This document shows positions 21,670 through 36,133 of a stretch of DNA of 64,000 bases, piece by piece. The position numbers and the translations under genes were made by a program. Under the pieces are notes generated by a model, which was not told the origin of the DNA, did no database searches, and was given only the letters and a program-made list of their open reading frames with translations. The stretch comes from Nematostella vectensis (taxonomy: Eukaryota; Cnidaria; Anthozoa; Actiniaria; Edwardsiidae), in assembly GCF_932526225.1 (NCBI RefSeq), contig NC_064038.1, forward strand, positions 188,001 through 252,000, read 5' to 3'. The first letter of the stretch is position 1. Every line of letters starts with the position of its first letter.

Positions 21670-22581
21670 ATAGAAAAAGAAAGGCCTTTGGCCAGGAATC
21701 GAACCCGGCATAAAGAACAAAACGGAAACCATACATACGGATTACCAAATCGGTATGGCAGCACAAGGCTTTTACGGAAGGCTGTAAAGAACCCGAAGGC
21801 CCCAAGCACCGATATTTCCGGCGAATTTGCTGTACAACACTCTTGCAAGGTATTCCAACCCGCGCATTAATGGGGAGGACAATAACCAGGATCCCAGGCC
21901 TGTAATACGGTTACGCCACGCACAGCTCGCTGAGATATGGGATGAAAAAAAAATACAGGTCTTTGTGGGCGTTTTGGGTCCCTTGGGGGCTCGCTATTTC
22001 GGCGTGGCATCGTAACGCACGCGAGCGCATTGTCTTTTATTGTGTACAGAATGTCTCTGTCGTTTTTTGCTTTACTTTTAGTTTTGCTTTATTTTTATTA
22101 TTATTTTTTTGTCTTTTTATTTACAGTTCTTTGTACAGTATTTGACCATAGCTATGATAACAATTGTTCAAAATTATTGTAACCAACTATTGTAACCAAT
22201 TATCGTAAACCAACTTGACTGCAAAACACTATTAGGCATTTCTTTCATGTGACTGCAAAGTTGACATGTCAACATCTAGAGGGGCTTCACCCAACAAGGA
22301 ATCATGGGGGACCATGAAAGCACGGTGTCGCGGAAAATTTTCCTGCCCCATTTATCAGGAATATCTGTGCAGCCGATGCCCTTAGTTGGATGGGGTGCAC
22401 AGTTGCTTTGGGTATCGCCCTGAAGATGGCACAGTGACCACAAGATGTATCTGAATGAAACTGTATACTTATTTCAAATTTTAAAAACATGTGAGTGTTA
22501 CTTACTTAGTTACAGTAGTTCTTTTGAGTATTATTATTTATGTGTATAATTTAGATGAGTAATAAATACTTCTTATTTGTC
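20876..22581 (+). repeat. Array copy 13 (1706 bp)
   Basis: GTGGGAATT, CAAGGCTTCC and ACTATTAAAAT as copies 2 and 25. A-run of about 31. Private GGCCTTTGGCCAGGAATCG changes the B-box flank. ACCAAATCGG and GGCATAAAG are shared with copy 16. The tail ends TTTTGAGTATT. Confidence 0.97.
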
Positions 22582-24266
22582 TCGTAGAGCTCGTATCGTT
22601 CCTCCTAAATAACAAACAAAATAATGTGTGTTATTATCTTGGTGCAAAGGAATCTACAGTAGTTTTGTAATCAAATAATTGTTTTACTATAAACACACTT
22701 GTTCTTTCAACCAGTTTGTTGGTCTCACAAATAGACTTTTAATAAACTGGTATCCCCCCCTATCCACTCAATAAAGGGTCAGCGTCATGGCATTGCGCAT
22801 GTCTGGAGTCAGTGTTTATTGTAGGCTTTCAATTGTCTACACACAGTTGAACTTTAATAGTTGTCAATGCTTTGTTAAAATAATATTCGATATTTTACTG
22901 AATGTTTATTGACAGTTTGTGGGCATTTCCTTTGAATGCAAGTCTTCCACATGTACCAAAGGCTCATAGGTCAACATTAGAATTTGACTGAAATTCATTG
23001 TGTCCTGGCCGGAGAGCTATTGCAAAGCTCTTCATCACACTGCACTTTGAAGCATATTCTATGTATGCTTCTTTGTACAAAATGTACCCCTCCTAATAGA
23101 ACATTAAAGATCACATAACTTGTTTACTTCCTCGACTCTATGCTTTTTATTTTTGTTCTCTTACTAGGAAAATATCGAATACAAATAATCAGTTAAGCTA
23201 GCAAGCTCATTTTGCTAGCTGTATATAATGCATATCAGGCCTGTATCTTTAGTATCCTGGATCAGGTAGACGAACCTATGTCACATCACTTTTTTGATGA
23301 GTGTTATAAAAAAAATACTAAAAAACGTTATCTTGAACTGTGTAAAAAAAAAAAACAGAGAAAAAAAAAGGCCATTGGCCTGGGATCGAACCCGGCCTAA
23401 AGAACAAAACGGAAACCATACATACGGATTACCCAATCGGTATGGCAGCACAAGGCTTTTACGGAAGGCTGTAAAGAACCCGAAGGCCCCAAGCACCGAT
23501 ATTTCCGGCGAATATGCTGTACAACACTCTTGCAAGGTATTCCGCTCGCGCATTGATGGGGAGGACAATAACCAGGATCCCAGGCATGTAATACGGTTAC
23601 GCCACGCACAGCTCGCTGAGATATGGGATGAAAAAAAATACAGGTCTATGTGGGCGTTTTGGGTCCCTTGGGGGCTCGCTATTTCGGCGTGGCATCGTAA
23701 CGCACGCGAGCGCATTGTCTTTTATTGTGTACAGAATGTCTCTGTCGTTTTTTGCTTTACTTGTAGTTTTGCTTTATTTTTATTATTATTTTTTTGTCTT
23801 TTTATTTACAGTTCTTTGTACAGTATTTGACCATAGCTATGATAACAATTATTCAAAATTATTGTAACCAACTATTGTAACCAATTATCGTAAACCAACT
23901 TGACTGCAAAACACTATTAGGCATTTCTTTCATGTGACTGCAAAGTTGACATGTCAACATCTAGAGGGGCTTCATCCAACAAGGAATCATGGGGGACCAT
24001 GAAAGCACGGTGTCGCGGAAAATTTTCCTGCCCCATTTATCAGGAACATCTGTGCAGCCGATGCCCTTAGTTGGATGGGGTGCACAGTTGCTTTGGGTAT
24101 CGCCCTGAAGATGGCACAGTGACCATAAGATGTATCTGAATGAAACTGTATAGTTATTTCAAATTTTAAAAACATGTGAGTGTTACTTACTCAGTTACAG
24201 TAGTTCTTTTGAATATTATTATTTATGTGTATAATTTAGATGAGTAATAAATACTTCTTATTTGTC
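22582..24266 (+). repeat. Array copy 14 (1685 bp)
   Basis: ACTATAAACAC and CCCCTATCC leader, CAGAG linker, core with private GCTCGCGCATTGATGG (a derivative of the GCCC type), 3' end CTTCATCC and CATAAG, private ACTTACTCAG. Confidence 0.97.
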
Positions 24267-25951
24267 TCGTAGAGCTCGTATCGTTCCTCCTAAATAACAA
24301 ACAAAATAATGTGTGTTATTATCTTGGTGCAAAGGAATCTACAGTAGTTTTGTAATCAAATAATTGTTTTACTATTAACACACTTGTTCTTTCAACCAGT
24401 TTCTTGGTCTCACAAATAGACTTTTAATAAACTGGTATCCCCCCTCTCCACTCAATAAAGGGTCAGCGTCATGGCATTGCGCATGTCTGGAGTCAGTGTT
24501 TATTGTAGGCTTTCAATTGTCTACACACAGTTGAACTTTAATAGTTGTCAATGCTTTGTTAAAATAATATTCGATATTTTACTGAATGTTTATTGACAGT
24601 TTGTGGGCATTTCCTTTGAATGCAAGTCTTCCACATGTACCAAAGGCTCATAGGTCAACATTAGAATTTGACTGAAATTCATTGTGTCCTGGCCGGAGAG
24701 CTATTGCAAAGCTCTTCATCACACTGCACTTTGAAGCATATTCTATGTATGCTTCTTTGTACAAAATGTACCCCTCCTAATAGAACATTAAAGATCACAT
24801 AACTTGTTTAATTCCTCGACTCTATGCTTTTTATTTTTGTTCTCTTACTAGGAAAATATCGAATACAAATAATCAGTTAAGCTAGCAAGCTCATTTTGCT
24901 AGCTGTATATAATGCATATCAGGCCTGTATCTTTAGTATCCTGGATCAGGTAGACGAACCTATGTCACATCACTTTTTTGATGAGTGTTATAAAAAAAAT
25001 ACTAAAAAACGTTATCTTGAACTGTGTAAAAAAAAAAAAAAACAGAGAAAAAAAAAGCCATTGGCCTGGGATCGAACCCGGTCTAAAGAACAAAACGGAA
25101 ACCATACATACGGATTACCCAATCGGTATGGCAGCACAAGGCTTTTACGGAAGGCTGTAAAGAACCCGAAGGCCCCAAGCACCGATATTTCCGGCTAATA
25201 TGCTGTACAACACTCTTGCAAGGTATTCCGCCCGCGCATTAATGGGGAGGACAATAACCAGGATCCCAGGCATGTAATACGGTTACGCCACGCACAGCTC
25301 GCTGAGATATGGGATGAAAAAAATACAGGTCTTTGTGGGCGTTTTGGGTCCCTTGGGGGCTCGCTATTTCGGCGTGGCATCGTAACGCACGCGAGCGCAT
25401 TGTCTTTTATTGTGTACAGAATGTCTATGTCGTTTTTTGCTTTACTTTTAGTTTTGCTTTATTTTTATTATTATTTTTTTGTCTTTTTAGTTACAGTTCT
25501 TTGTACAGTATTTGACCATAGCTATGATAACAATTATTCAAAATTATTGTAACCAACTATTGTAACCAATTATCGTAAACCAACTTGACTGCAAAACACT
25601 ATTAGGCATTTCTTTCATGTGACTGCAAAGTTGACATGTCAACATCTAGAGGGGCTTCACCCAACAAGGAATCATGGGGGACCATGAAAGCACGGTGTCG
25701 CGGAAAATTTTCCTGCCCCATTTATCAGGAACATCTGTGCAGCCGATGCCCTTAGTTGGATGGGGTGCACAGTTGCTTTGGGTATCGCCCTGAAGATGGC
25801 ACAGTGACCACAAGATGTATCTGAATGAAACTGTATACTTATTTCAAATTTTAAAAACATGTGAGTGTTACTTACTTAGTTACAGTAGTTCTTTTGAGTA
25901 TTATTATTTATGTGTATAATTTAGATGAGTAATAAATACTTCTTATTTGTC
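24267..25951 (+). repeat. Array copy 15 (1685 bp)
   Basis: TTTCTTGGTC and 6-C leader, CAGAG linker, private CCGGCTAATAT (adds a stop to one chance frame), GCCC-type core, TCTATGTCG and TTAGTTACAG as copies 6 and 27, TTTTGAGTATT tail. Confidence 0.97.
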
Positions 25952-26709
25952 TCGTAGAGCTCGTATCGTTCCTCCTAAATAACAAACAAAATAATGTGTG
26001 TTATTATCTTGGTGCAAAGGAATCTACAGTAGTTTTGTAATCAAATAATTGTTTTACTATAAACACACTTGTTCTTTCAACCAGTTTGTTGGTCTCACAA
26101 ATAGACTTTTAATAAACTGGTATCCCCCCCTATCCACTCAATAAAGGGTCAGCGTCATGGCATTGCGCATGTCTGGAGTCAGTGTTTATTGTAGGCTTTC
26201 AATTGTCTACACACAGTTGAACTTTAATAGTTGTCAATGCTTTGTTAAAATAATATTCGATATTTTACTGAATGTTTATTGACAGTTTGTGGGCATTTCC
26301 TTTGAATGCAAGTCTTCCACATGTACCAAAGGCTCATAGGTCAACATTAGAATTTGACTGAAATTCATTGTGTCCTGGCCGGAGAGCTATTGCAAAGCTC
26401 TTCATCACACTGCACTTTGAAGCATATTCTATGTATGCTTCTTTGTACAAAATGTACCCCTCCTAATAGAACATTAAAGATCACATAACTTGTTTACTTC
26501 CTCGACTCTATGCTTTTTATTTTTGTTCTCTTACTAGGAAAATATCGAATACAAATAATCAGTTAAGCTAGCAAGCTCATTTTGCTAGCTGTATATAATG
26601 CATATCAGGCCTGTATCTTTAGTATCCTGGATCAGGTAGACGAACCTATGTCACACCACTTTTTTGATGAGTATTATAAAAAAAAATACTAAGAAACGTT
26701 ATCTTGAAC

Positions 26710-26746
<37 letters not shown>

Positions 26747-27657
26747 ATAGAAAAAGAAAGGCCATTGGCCTGGGATCGAACCCGGCATAAAGAACAAAAC
26801 GGAAACCATACATACGGATTACCAAATCGGTATGGCAGCACAAGGCTTTTACGGAAGGCTGTAAAGAACCCGAAGGCCCCAAGCACCGATATTTCCGGCG
26901 AATATGCTGTACAACACTCTTGCAAGGTATTCCAACCCGCGCATTAATGGGGAGGACAATAACCAGGATCCCAGGCCTGTAATACGGTTACGCCACGCAC
27001 AGCTCGCTGAGATATGGGATGAAAAAAAATACAGGTCTATGTGGGCGTTTTGGGTCCCTTGGGGGCTCGCTATTTCGGCGTGTCATCGTAATGCACGCGA
27101 GCGCATTGTCTTTTATTGTGTACAGAATGTCTCTGTCGTTTTTTGCTTTACTTTTAGTTTTGCTTTATTTTTATTATTATTTTTTTGTCTTTTTATTTAC
27201 AGTTCTTTGTACAGTATTTGACCATAGCTATGATAACAATTATTCAAAATTATTGTAACCAACTATTGTAACCAATTATCGTAAACCAACTTGACTGCAA
27301 AACACTATTAGGCATTTCTTTCATGTGACTGCAAAGTTGACATGTCAACATCTAGAGGGGCTTCACCCAACAAGGAATCATGGGGGACCATGAAAGCACG
27401 GTGTCGCGGAAAATTTTCCTGCCCCATTTATCAGGAACATCTGTGCAGCCGATGCCCTTAGTTGGATGGGGTGCACAGTTGCTTTGGGTATCGCCCTGAA
27501 GATGGCACAGTGACCACAAGATGTATCTGAATGAAACTGTATACTTATTTCAAATTTTAAAAACATGCGAGTGTTACTTACTTAGTTACAGTAGTTCTTT
27601 TGAATATTATTATTTACGTGTATAATTTAGATGAGTAATAAATACTTCTTATTTGTC
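25952..27657 (+). repeat. Array copy 16 (1706 bp)
   Basis: ACTATAAACAC and CCCCTATCC leader, very long A-run, private ACTAAGAAACG, GGCATAAAG, ACCAAATCGG, GTGTCATCGTAATGC (one CpG lost) and AACATGCGAG. Confidence 0.97.
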
Positions 27658-29346
27658 AAGTAGAGCTCGTATCGTTCCTCCTAAATAACAAACAAAAAAA
27701 TGTGTGTTCTTATCTTGGTGCAAAGGAATCTACAGTAGTTTTGTAATCAAATAATTGTTTTACTATTAACACACTTGTTCTTTCAACCAGTTTGTTGGTC
27801 TCACAAATAGACTTTTAATAAACTGGTATCCCCCCCTCTCCACTCAATAAAGGGTCAGCGTCATGGCATTGCGCATGTCTGGAGTCAGTGTTTATTGTAG
27901 GCTTTCAATTGTCTACACACAGTTGAACTTTAATAGTTGTCAATGCTTTGTTAAAATAATATTCGATATTTTAATGAATGTTTATTGACAGTTTGTGGGC
28001 ATTTCCTTTGAATGCAAGTCTTCCACATGTACCAAAGGCTCATAGGTCAACATTAGAATTTGACTGAAATTCATTGTGTCCTGGCCGGAGAGCTATTGCA
28101 AAGCTCTTCATCACACTGCACTTTGAAGCATATTCTATGTATGCTTCTTTGTACAAAATGTACCCCTCCTAATAGAACATTAAAGATCACATAACTTGTT
28201 TACTTCCTCGACTCTATGCTTTTTATTTTTTGTTCTCTTACTAGGAAAATATCGAATACAAATAATCAGTTAAGCTAGCAAGCTCATTTTGCTAGCTGTA
28301 TATAATGCATATCAGGCCTGTATCTTTAGTATCCTGGATCAGGTAGACGAACCTATGTCACACCACTTTTTTGATGAGTATTATAAAAAAAATACTAAAA
28401 AACGTTATCTTGAACTGTGTAAAAAAAAAAAAAAACATAGAAAAAAAAGGCCATTGGCCTGGGATCGAACCCGGCATAAAGAACAAAACGGAAACCATAC
28501 ATACGGATTACCCAATCGGTATGGCAGCACAAGGCTTTTACGGATGGCTGTAAAGAACCCGAAGGCCCCAAGCACCGATATTTCCGGCGAATATGCTGTA
28601 CAACACTCTTGCAAGGTATTCCAACCCGCGCATTAATGGGGAGGACAATAACCAGGATCCCAGGCCTGTAATACGGTTACGCCACGCACAGCTCGCTGAG
28701 ATATGGGATGAAAAAAAATACAGGTCTATGTGGGCGTTTTGGGTCCCTTGGGGGCTCGCTATTTCGGCGTGTCATCGTAACGCACGCGAGCGCATTGTCT
28801 TTTATTGTGTACAGAATGTCTCTGTCGTTTTTTGCTTTACTTTTAGTTTTGCTTTATTTTTATTATTATTTTTTTGTCTTTTTATTTACAGTTCTTTGTA
28901 CAGTATTTGACCATAGCTATGATAACAATTATTCAAAATTATTGTAACCAACTATTGTAACCAATTATCGTAAACCAACTTGACTGCAAAACACTATTAG
29001 GCATTTCTTTCATGTGACTGCAAAGTTGACATGTCAACATCTAGAGGGGCTTCACCCAACAAGAAATCATGGGGGACCATGAAAGCACGGTGTCGCGGAA
29101 AATTTTCCTGCCCCATTTATCAGGAACATCTGTGCAGCCGATGGCCTTAGTTGGATGGGGTGCACAGTTGCTTTGGGTATCGCCCTGAAGATGGCACAGT
29201 GACCACAAGATGTATCTGAATGAAACTGTATACTTATTTCAAATTTTAAAAACATGTGAGTGTTACTTACTTAGTTACAGTAGTTCTTTTGAATATTATT
29301 ATTTACGTGTATAATTTAGATGAGTAATAAATACTTCTTATTTGTC
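27658..29346 (+). repeat. Array copy 17 (1689 bp)
   Basis: The unit start reads GTCAAGTAGAGCTC instead of GTCTCGTAGAGCTC, shared only with copy 18. Private AACAAAAAAATG and GTGTTCTTATC, GGCATAAAG, GGATGGCTG, GTGTCATCG, GATGGCC tail. Confidence 0.97.
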
Positions 29347-30103
29347 AAGTAGAGCTCGTATCGTTCCTCCTAAATAACAAACAAAATAATGTGTGTTATT
29401 ATCTTGGTGCAAAGGAATCTACAGTAGTTTTGTAATCAAATAATTGTTTTACTATTAACACACTTGTTCTTTCAACCAGTTTGTTGGTCTCACAAATATA
29501 CTTTTAATAAACTGGTATCCCCCCCTCTCCACTCAATAAAGGGTCAGCGTCATGGCATTGCGCATGTCTGGAGTCAGTGTTTATTGTAGGCTTTCAATTG
29601 TCTACACACAGTTGAACTTTAATAGTTGTCAATGCTTTGTTCAAATAATATTCGATATTTTACTGAATGTTTATTGACAGTTTGTGGGCATTTCCTTTGA
29701 ATGCAAGTCTTCCACATGTACCAAAGGCTCATAGGTCAACATTAGAATTTGACTGAAATTCATTGTGTCCTGGCCGGAGAGCTATTGCAAAGCTCTTCAT
29801 CACACTGCACTTTGAAGCATATTCTATGTATGCTTCTTTGTACAAAATGTACCCCTCCTAATAGAACATTAAAGATCACATAACTTGTTTACTTCCTGGA
29901 CTCTATGCTTTTTATTTTTGTTCTCTTACTAGGAAAATATCGAATACAAATAATCAGTTAAGCTAGCAAGCTCATTTTGCTAGCTGTACATAATGCATAT
30001 CAGGCCTGTATCTTTAGTATCCTGGATCAGGTAGACGAACCTATGTCACACCACTTTTTTGATGAGTATTATAAAAAAAATACTAAAAAACGTTATCTTG
30101 AAC

Positions 30104-30140
<37 letters not shown>

Positions 30141-31051
30141 ATAGAAAAAGAAAGGCCATTGGCCTGGGATCGAACCCGGCCTAAAGAACAAAACGGAAAC
30201 CATACATACGGATTACCCAATCGGTATGGCAGCACAAGGCTTTTACGGAAGGCTGTAAAGAACCCGAAGGCAACAAGCACCGATATTTCCGGCGAATATG
30301 CTGTACAACACTCTTGCAAGGTATTCCAACCCGCGCATTAATGGGGAGGACAATAACCAGGATCCCAGGCCTGTAATACGGTTACGCCACGCACAGCTCG
30401 CTGAGATATGGGATGAAAAAAAATACAGGTCTATGTGGGCGTTTTGGGTCCCTTGGGGGCTCGCTATTTCGGCGTGGCATCGTAACGCACGCGAGCGCAT
30501 TGTCTTTTATTGTGTACAGAATGTCTCTGTCGTTTTTTGCTTTACTTGTAGTTTTGCTTTATTTTTATTATTATTTTTTTGTCTTTTTATTTACAGTTCT
30601 TTGTACAGTATTTGACCATAGCTATGATAACAATTATTCAAAATTATTGTAACCAACTATTGTAACCAATTATCGTAAACCAACTTGACTGCAAAACACT
30701 ATTAGGCATTTCTTTCATGTGACTGCAAAGTTGACATGTCAACATCTAGAGGGGCTTCACCCAACAAGGAATCATTGGGGACCATGAAAGCACGGTGTCG
30801 CGGAAAGTTTTCCTGCCCCATTTATCAGGAACATCTGTGCAGCCGATGCCCTTAGTTGAATGGGGTGCACAGTTGCTTTGGGTATCGCCCTGAAGATGGC
30901 ACAGTGACCATAAGATGTATCTGAATGAAACTGTATACTTATTTCAAATTTTAAAAACATGTGAGTGTTGATTACTTAGTTACAGTAATTCTTTTGAATA
31001 TTATTATTTATGTGTATAATTTAGATGAGTAATAAATACTTCTTATTTGTC
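29347..31051 (+). repeat. Array copy 18 (1705 bp)
   Basis: Starts GTCAAGTAG. CTTCCTGGAC, CTGTACATAATGC (TATA motif altered), A-run of about 31, private AAGGCAACAAG. The 3' end carries the CATTGGGGACC / GGAAAGTTTTCC / GTTGAATGG series of copy 9. Confidence 0.97.
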
Positions 31052-32748
31052 TCGTAGAGCTCGTATCGTTCCTCCTAAATAACAAACAAAATAATGTGTG
31101 TTATTATCTTGGTGCAAAGGAATCTACAGTAGTTTTGTAATCAAATAATTGTTTTACTATTAACACACTTGTTCTTTCAACCAGTTTGTTGGTCTCACAA
31201 ATATACTTTTAATAAACTGGTATCCCCCCCCCTCTCCACTCAATAAAGGGTCAGCGTCATGGCATTGCGCATGTCTGGAGTCAGTGTTTATTGTAGGCTT
31301 TCAATTGTCTACACACAGTTGAACTTTAATAGTTGTCAATGCTTTGTTCAAATAATATTCGATATTTTACTGAATGTTTATTGACAGTTTGTGGGCATTT
31401 CCTTTGAATGCAAGTCTTCCACATGTACCAAAGGCTCATAGGTCAACATTAGAATTTGACTGAAATTCATTGTGTCCTGGCCGAAGAGCTATTGCAAAGC
31501 TCCTCATCACACTGCACTTTGAAGCATATTCTATGTATGCTTCTTTGTACAAAATGTACCCCTCCTAATAGAACATTAAAGATCACATAACTTGTTTACT
31601 TCCTCGACTCTATGCTTTTTATTTTTGTTCTCTTACTAGGAAAATATCGAATACAAATAATCAGTTAAGCTAGCAAGCTCATTTTGCTAGCTGTATATAA
31701 TGCATATGAGGCCTGTATCTTTAGTATCCTGGATCAGGTAGACGAACCTATGTCACACCACTTTTTTGATGAGTATTATAAAAAAAATACTAAAAAACGT
31801 TATCTTGAACTGTGTAAAAAAAAAAAAAAAAAAAAACATAGAAAAAGAAAGGCCATTGGCCTGGGATCGAACCCGGTCTAAAGAACAAAACGGAAACCAT
31901 ACATACGGATTACCCAATCGGTATGGCAGCACAAGGCTTTTACGGAAGGCTGTAAAGAACCCGAAGGCCCCAAGCACCGATATTTCCGGCGAATATGCTG
32001 TACAACACTCTTGCAAGGTATTCCAACCCGCGCATTAATGGGGAGGACAATAACCATGATCCCAGGCCTGTAATACGGTTACGCCACGCACATCTCGCTG
32101 AGATATGGGATGAAAAAAAATACAGGTCTATGTGGGCGTTTTGGGTCCGTTGGGGGCTCGCTATTTCGGCGTGGCTTCGTAACGCACGCGAGCGCATTGT
32201 CTTTTATTGTGTACAGAATGTCTCTGTCGTTTTTTGCTTTACTTTTAGTTTTGCTTTATTTTTATTATTATTTTTTTGTCTTTTTATTTACAGTTCTTTG
32301 TACAGTATTTGACCATAGCTATGATAACAATTATTCAAAATTATTGTAACCAACTATTGTAACCAATTATCGTAAACCAACTTGACTGCAAAACACTATT
32401 AGGCATTTCTTTCATGTGACTGCAAAGTTGACATGTCAACATCTAGAGGGGCTTCACCCAACAAGGAATCATGGGGGACCATGAAAGCACGGTGTCGCGG
32501 AAAATTTTCCTGCCCCATTTATCAGGAACATCTGTGCAGCCTATGCCCTTAGTTGGATGGGGTGCACAGTTGCTTTGGGTATCGCCCTGAAGATGGCACA
32601 GTGACCACAAGATGTATCTGAATGAAACTGTATACTTATTTCAAATTTTAAAAACATGTGAGTGTTACTTACTTAGTTACAGTAGTTCTTTTGAATATTA
32701 TTATTTACGTGTATAATTTAGATGAGTAATAAATACTTCTTATTTGTC
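31052..32748 (+). repeat. Array copy 19 (1697 bp)
   Basis: Close relative of copy 10: GAAGAGC, GCATATGAGG, CCATGATCCC, GTCCGTTGG and GGCTTCG. Private CTCCTCATC and CACATCTCGC; GCCTATGCC is shared with copy 23. This last change interrupts the minus-strand open frame of the tail. Confidence 0.97.
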
Positions 32749-34440
32749 TCGTAGAGCTCGTATCGTTCCTCCTAAATAACAAACAAAATAATGTGTGTTA
32801 TTATCTTGGTGCAAAGGAATCTACAGTAGTTTTGTAATCAAATAATTGTTTTACTATTAACACACTTGTTCTTTCAACCAGTTTGTTGGTCTCACAAATA
32901 TACTTTTAATAAACTGGTATCCCCCCCCCTCTCCACTCAATAAAGGGTCAGCGTCATGGCATTGCGCATGTCTGGAGTCAGTGTTTATTGTAGGCTTTCA
33001 ATTGTCTACACACAGTTGAACTTTAATAGTTGTCAATGCTTTGTTCAAATAATATTCGATATTTTACTGAATGTTTATTGACAGTTTGTGGGCATTTCCT
33101 TTGAATGCAAGTCTTCCACATGTACCAAAGGCTCATAGGTCAACATTAGAATTTGACTGAAATTCATTGTGTCCTGGCCGGAGAGCTATTGCAAAGCTCT
33201 TCATCACACTGCACTTTGAAGCATATTCTATGTATGCTTCTTTGTACAAAATGTACCCCTCCTAATAGAACATTAAAGATCACATAACTTGTTTACTTCC
33301 TGGACTCTATGCTTTTTATTTTTGTTCTCTTACTAGGAAAATATCGAATACAAATAATCAGTTAAGCTAGCAAGCTCATTTTGCTAGCTGTATATAATGC
33401 ATATCAGGCCTGTATCTTTAGTATCCTGGATCAGGTAGACGAACCTATGTCACATCACTTTTTTGATGAGTGTTATAAAAAAAATACTAAAAAACGTTAT
33501 CTTGAACTGTGTAAAAAAAAAAAAAAAACAGAGAAAAAAAAAAGCCATTGGCCTGGGATCGAACCCGGTCTAAAGAACAAAACGGAAACCATACATACGG
33601 ATTACCCAATCGGTATGGCAGCACAAGGCTTTTACGGAAGGCTGTAAAGAACCCGAAGGCCCCAAGCACCGATATTTCCGGCGAATATGCTGTACAACAC
33701 TCTTGCAAGGTATTCCAACCCGCGCATTAATGGGGAGGACAATAACCAGGATCCCAGGCCTGTAATACGGTTACGCCACGCACAGCTCGCTGAGATATGG
33801 GATGAAAAATAATACAGGTCTATGTGGGCGTTTTGGGTCCCTTGGGGGCTCGCTATTTCGGCGTGGCATCGTAAGGCACGCGAGCGCATTGTCTTTTATT
33901 GTGTACAGAATGTCTCTGTCGTTTTTTGCTTTACTTTTAGTTTTGCTTTATTTTTATTATTATTTTTTTGTCTTTTTATTTACAGTTCTTTGTACAGTAT
34001 TTGACCATAGCTATGATAACAATTATTCAAAATTATTGTAACCAACTATTGTAACCAATTATCGTAAACCAACTTGACTGCAAAACACTATTAGGCATTT
34101 CTTTCATGTGACTGCAAAGTTGACATGTCAACATCTAGAGGGGCTTCACCCAACAAGGAATCATGGGGGACCATGAAAGCACGGTGTCGCGGAAAATTTT
34201 CCTGCCCCATTTATCAGGAACATCTGTGCAGCCGATGCCCTTAGTTGGATGGGGTGCACAGTTGCTTTGGGTATCGCCCTGAAGATGGCACAGTGACCAC
34301 AAGATGTATCTGAATGAAACTGTATACTTATTTCAAATTTTAAAAACATGTGAGTGTTACTTACTTAGTTACAGTAGTTCTTTTGAATATTATTATTTAC
34401 GTGTATAATTTAGATGAGTAATAAATACTTCTTATTTGTC
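32749..34440 (+). repeat. Array copy 20 (1692 bp)
   Basis: CAAATATAC, CTTCCTGGAC, CAGAG linker, GAAAAATAATAC (stop in one frame, shared with 21, 22 and 32), private CGTAAGGC, which loses one CpG. Confidence 0.97.
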
Positions 34441-36133
34441 TCGTAGAGCTCGTATCGTTCCTCCTAAATAACAAACAAAATAATGTGTGTTATTATCTTG
34501 GTGCAAAGGAATCTACAGTAGTTTTGTAATCAAATAATTGTTTTACTATTAACACACTTGTTCTTTCAACCAGTTTGTTGGTCTCACAAATATACTTTTA
34601 ATAAACTGGTATCCCCCCCTCTCCACTCAATAAAGGGTCAGCGTCATGGCATTGCGCATGTCTGGAGTCAGTGTTTATTGTAGGCTTTCAATTGTCTACA
34701 CACAGTTGAACTTTAATAGTTGTCAATGCTTTGTTCAAATAATATTCGATATTTTACTGAATGTTTATTGACAGTTTGTGGGCATTTCCTTTGAATGCAA
34801 GTCTTCCACATGTACCAAAGGCTCATAGGTCAACATTAGAATTTGACTGAAATTCATTGTGTCCTGGCCGGAGAGCTATTGCAAAGCTCTTCATCACACT
34901 GCACTTTGAAGCATATTCTATGTATGCTTCTTTGTACAAAATGTACCCCTCCTAATAGAACATTAAAGATCACATAACTTGTTTACTTCCTCGACTCTAT
35001 GCTTTTTATTTTTGTTCTCTTACTAGGAAAATATCGAATACAAATAATCAGTTAAGCTAGCAAGCTCATTTTGCTAGCTGTATATAATGCATATCAGGCC
35101 TGTATCTTTAGTATCCTGGATCAGGTAGACGAACCTATGTCACATCACTTTTTTGATGAGTGTTATAAAAAAAATACTAAAAAACGTTATCTTGAACTGT
35201 GTAAAAAAAAAAAAAAAAAAACAGAGAAAAAAAAAAGCCATTGGCCTGGGATCGAACCCGGTCTAAAGAACAAAACGGAAACCATACATACGGATTACCC
35301 AATCGGTATGGCAGCACAAGGCTTTTACAGAAGGCTGTAAAGAACCCGAAGGCCCCAAGCACCGATATTTCCGGCGAATATGCTGTACAACACTCTTGCA
35401 AGGTATTCCAACCCGCGCATTAATGGGGAGGACAATAACCAGGATCCCAGGCCTGTAATACGGTTACGCCACGCACAGCTCGCTGAGATATGGGATGAAA
35501 AATAATACAGGTCTATGTGGGCGTTTTGGGTCCCTTGGGGGCTCGCTATTTCGGCGTGGCATCGTAACGCACGCGAGCGCATTGTCTTTTATTGTGTACA
35601 GAATGTCTCTGTCGTTTTTTGCTTTACTTTTAGTTTTGCTTTATTTTTATTATTATTTTTTTGTCTTTTTATTTACAGTTCTTTGTACAGTATTTGACCA
35701 TAGCTATGATAACAATTATTCAAAATTATTGTAACCAACTATTGTAACCAATTATCGTAAACCAACTTGACTGCAAAACACTATTAGGCATTTCTTTCAT
35801 GTGACTGCAAAGTTGACATGCCAACATCTAGAGGGGCTTCACCCAACAAGGAATCATGGGGGACCATGAAAGCACGGTGTCGCGGAAAATTTTCCTGCCC
35901 CATTTATCAGGAACATCTGTGCAGCCGATGGCCTTAGTTGGATGGGGTGCACAGTTGCTTTGGGTATCGCCCTGAAGATGGCACAGTGACCACAAGATGT
36001 ATCTGAATGAAACTGTATACTTATTTCAAATTTTAAAAACATGTGAGTGTTACTTACTTAGTTACAGTAGTTCTTTTGAATATTATTATTTACGTGTATA
36101 ATTTAGATGAGTAATAAATACTTCTTATTTGTC
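34441..36133 (+). repeat. Array copy 21 (1693 bp)
   Basis: Very like copies 20 and 22 in linker and GAAAAATAATAC. Private TTACAGAAGGC and GACATGCCAAC (14-bp palindrome broken). GATGGCC tail. Confidence 0.97.
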
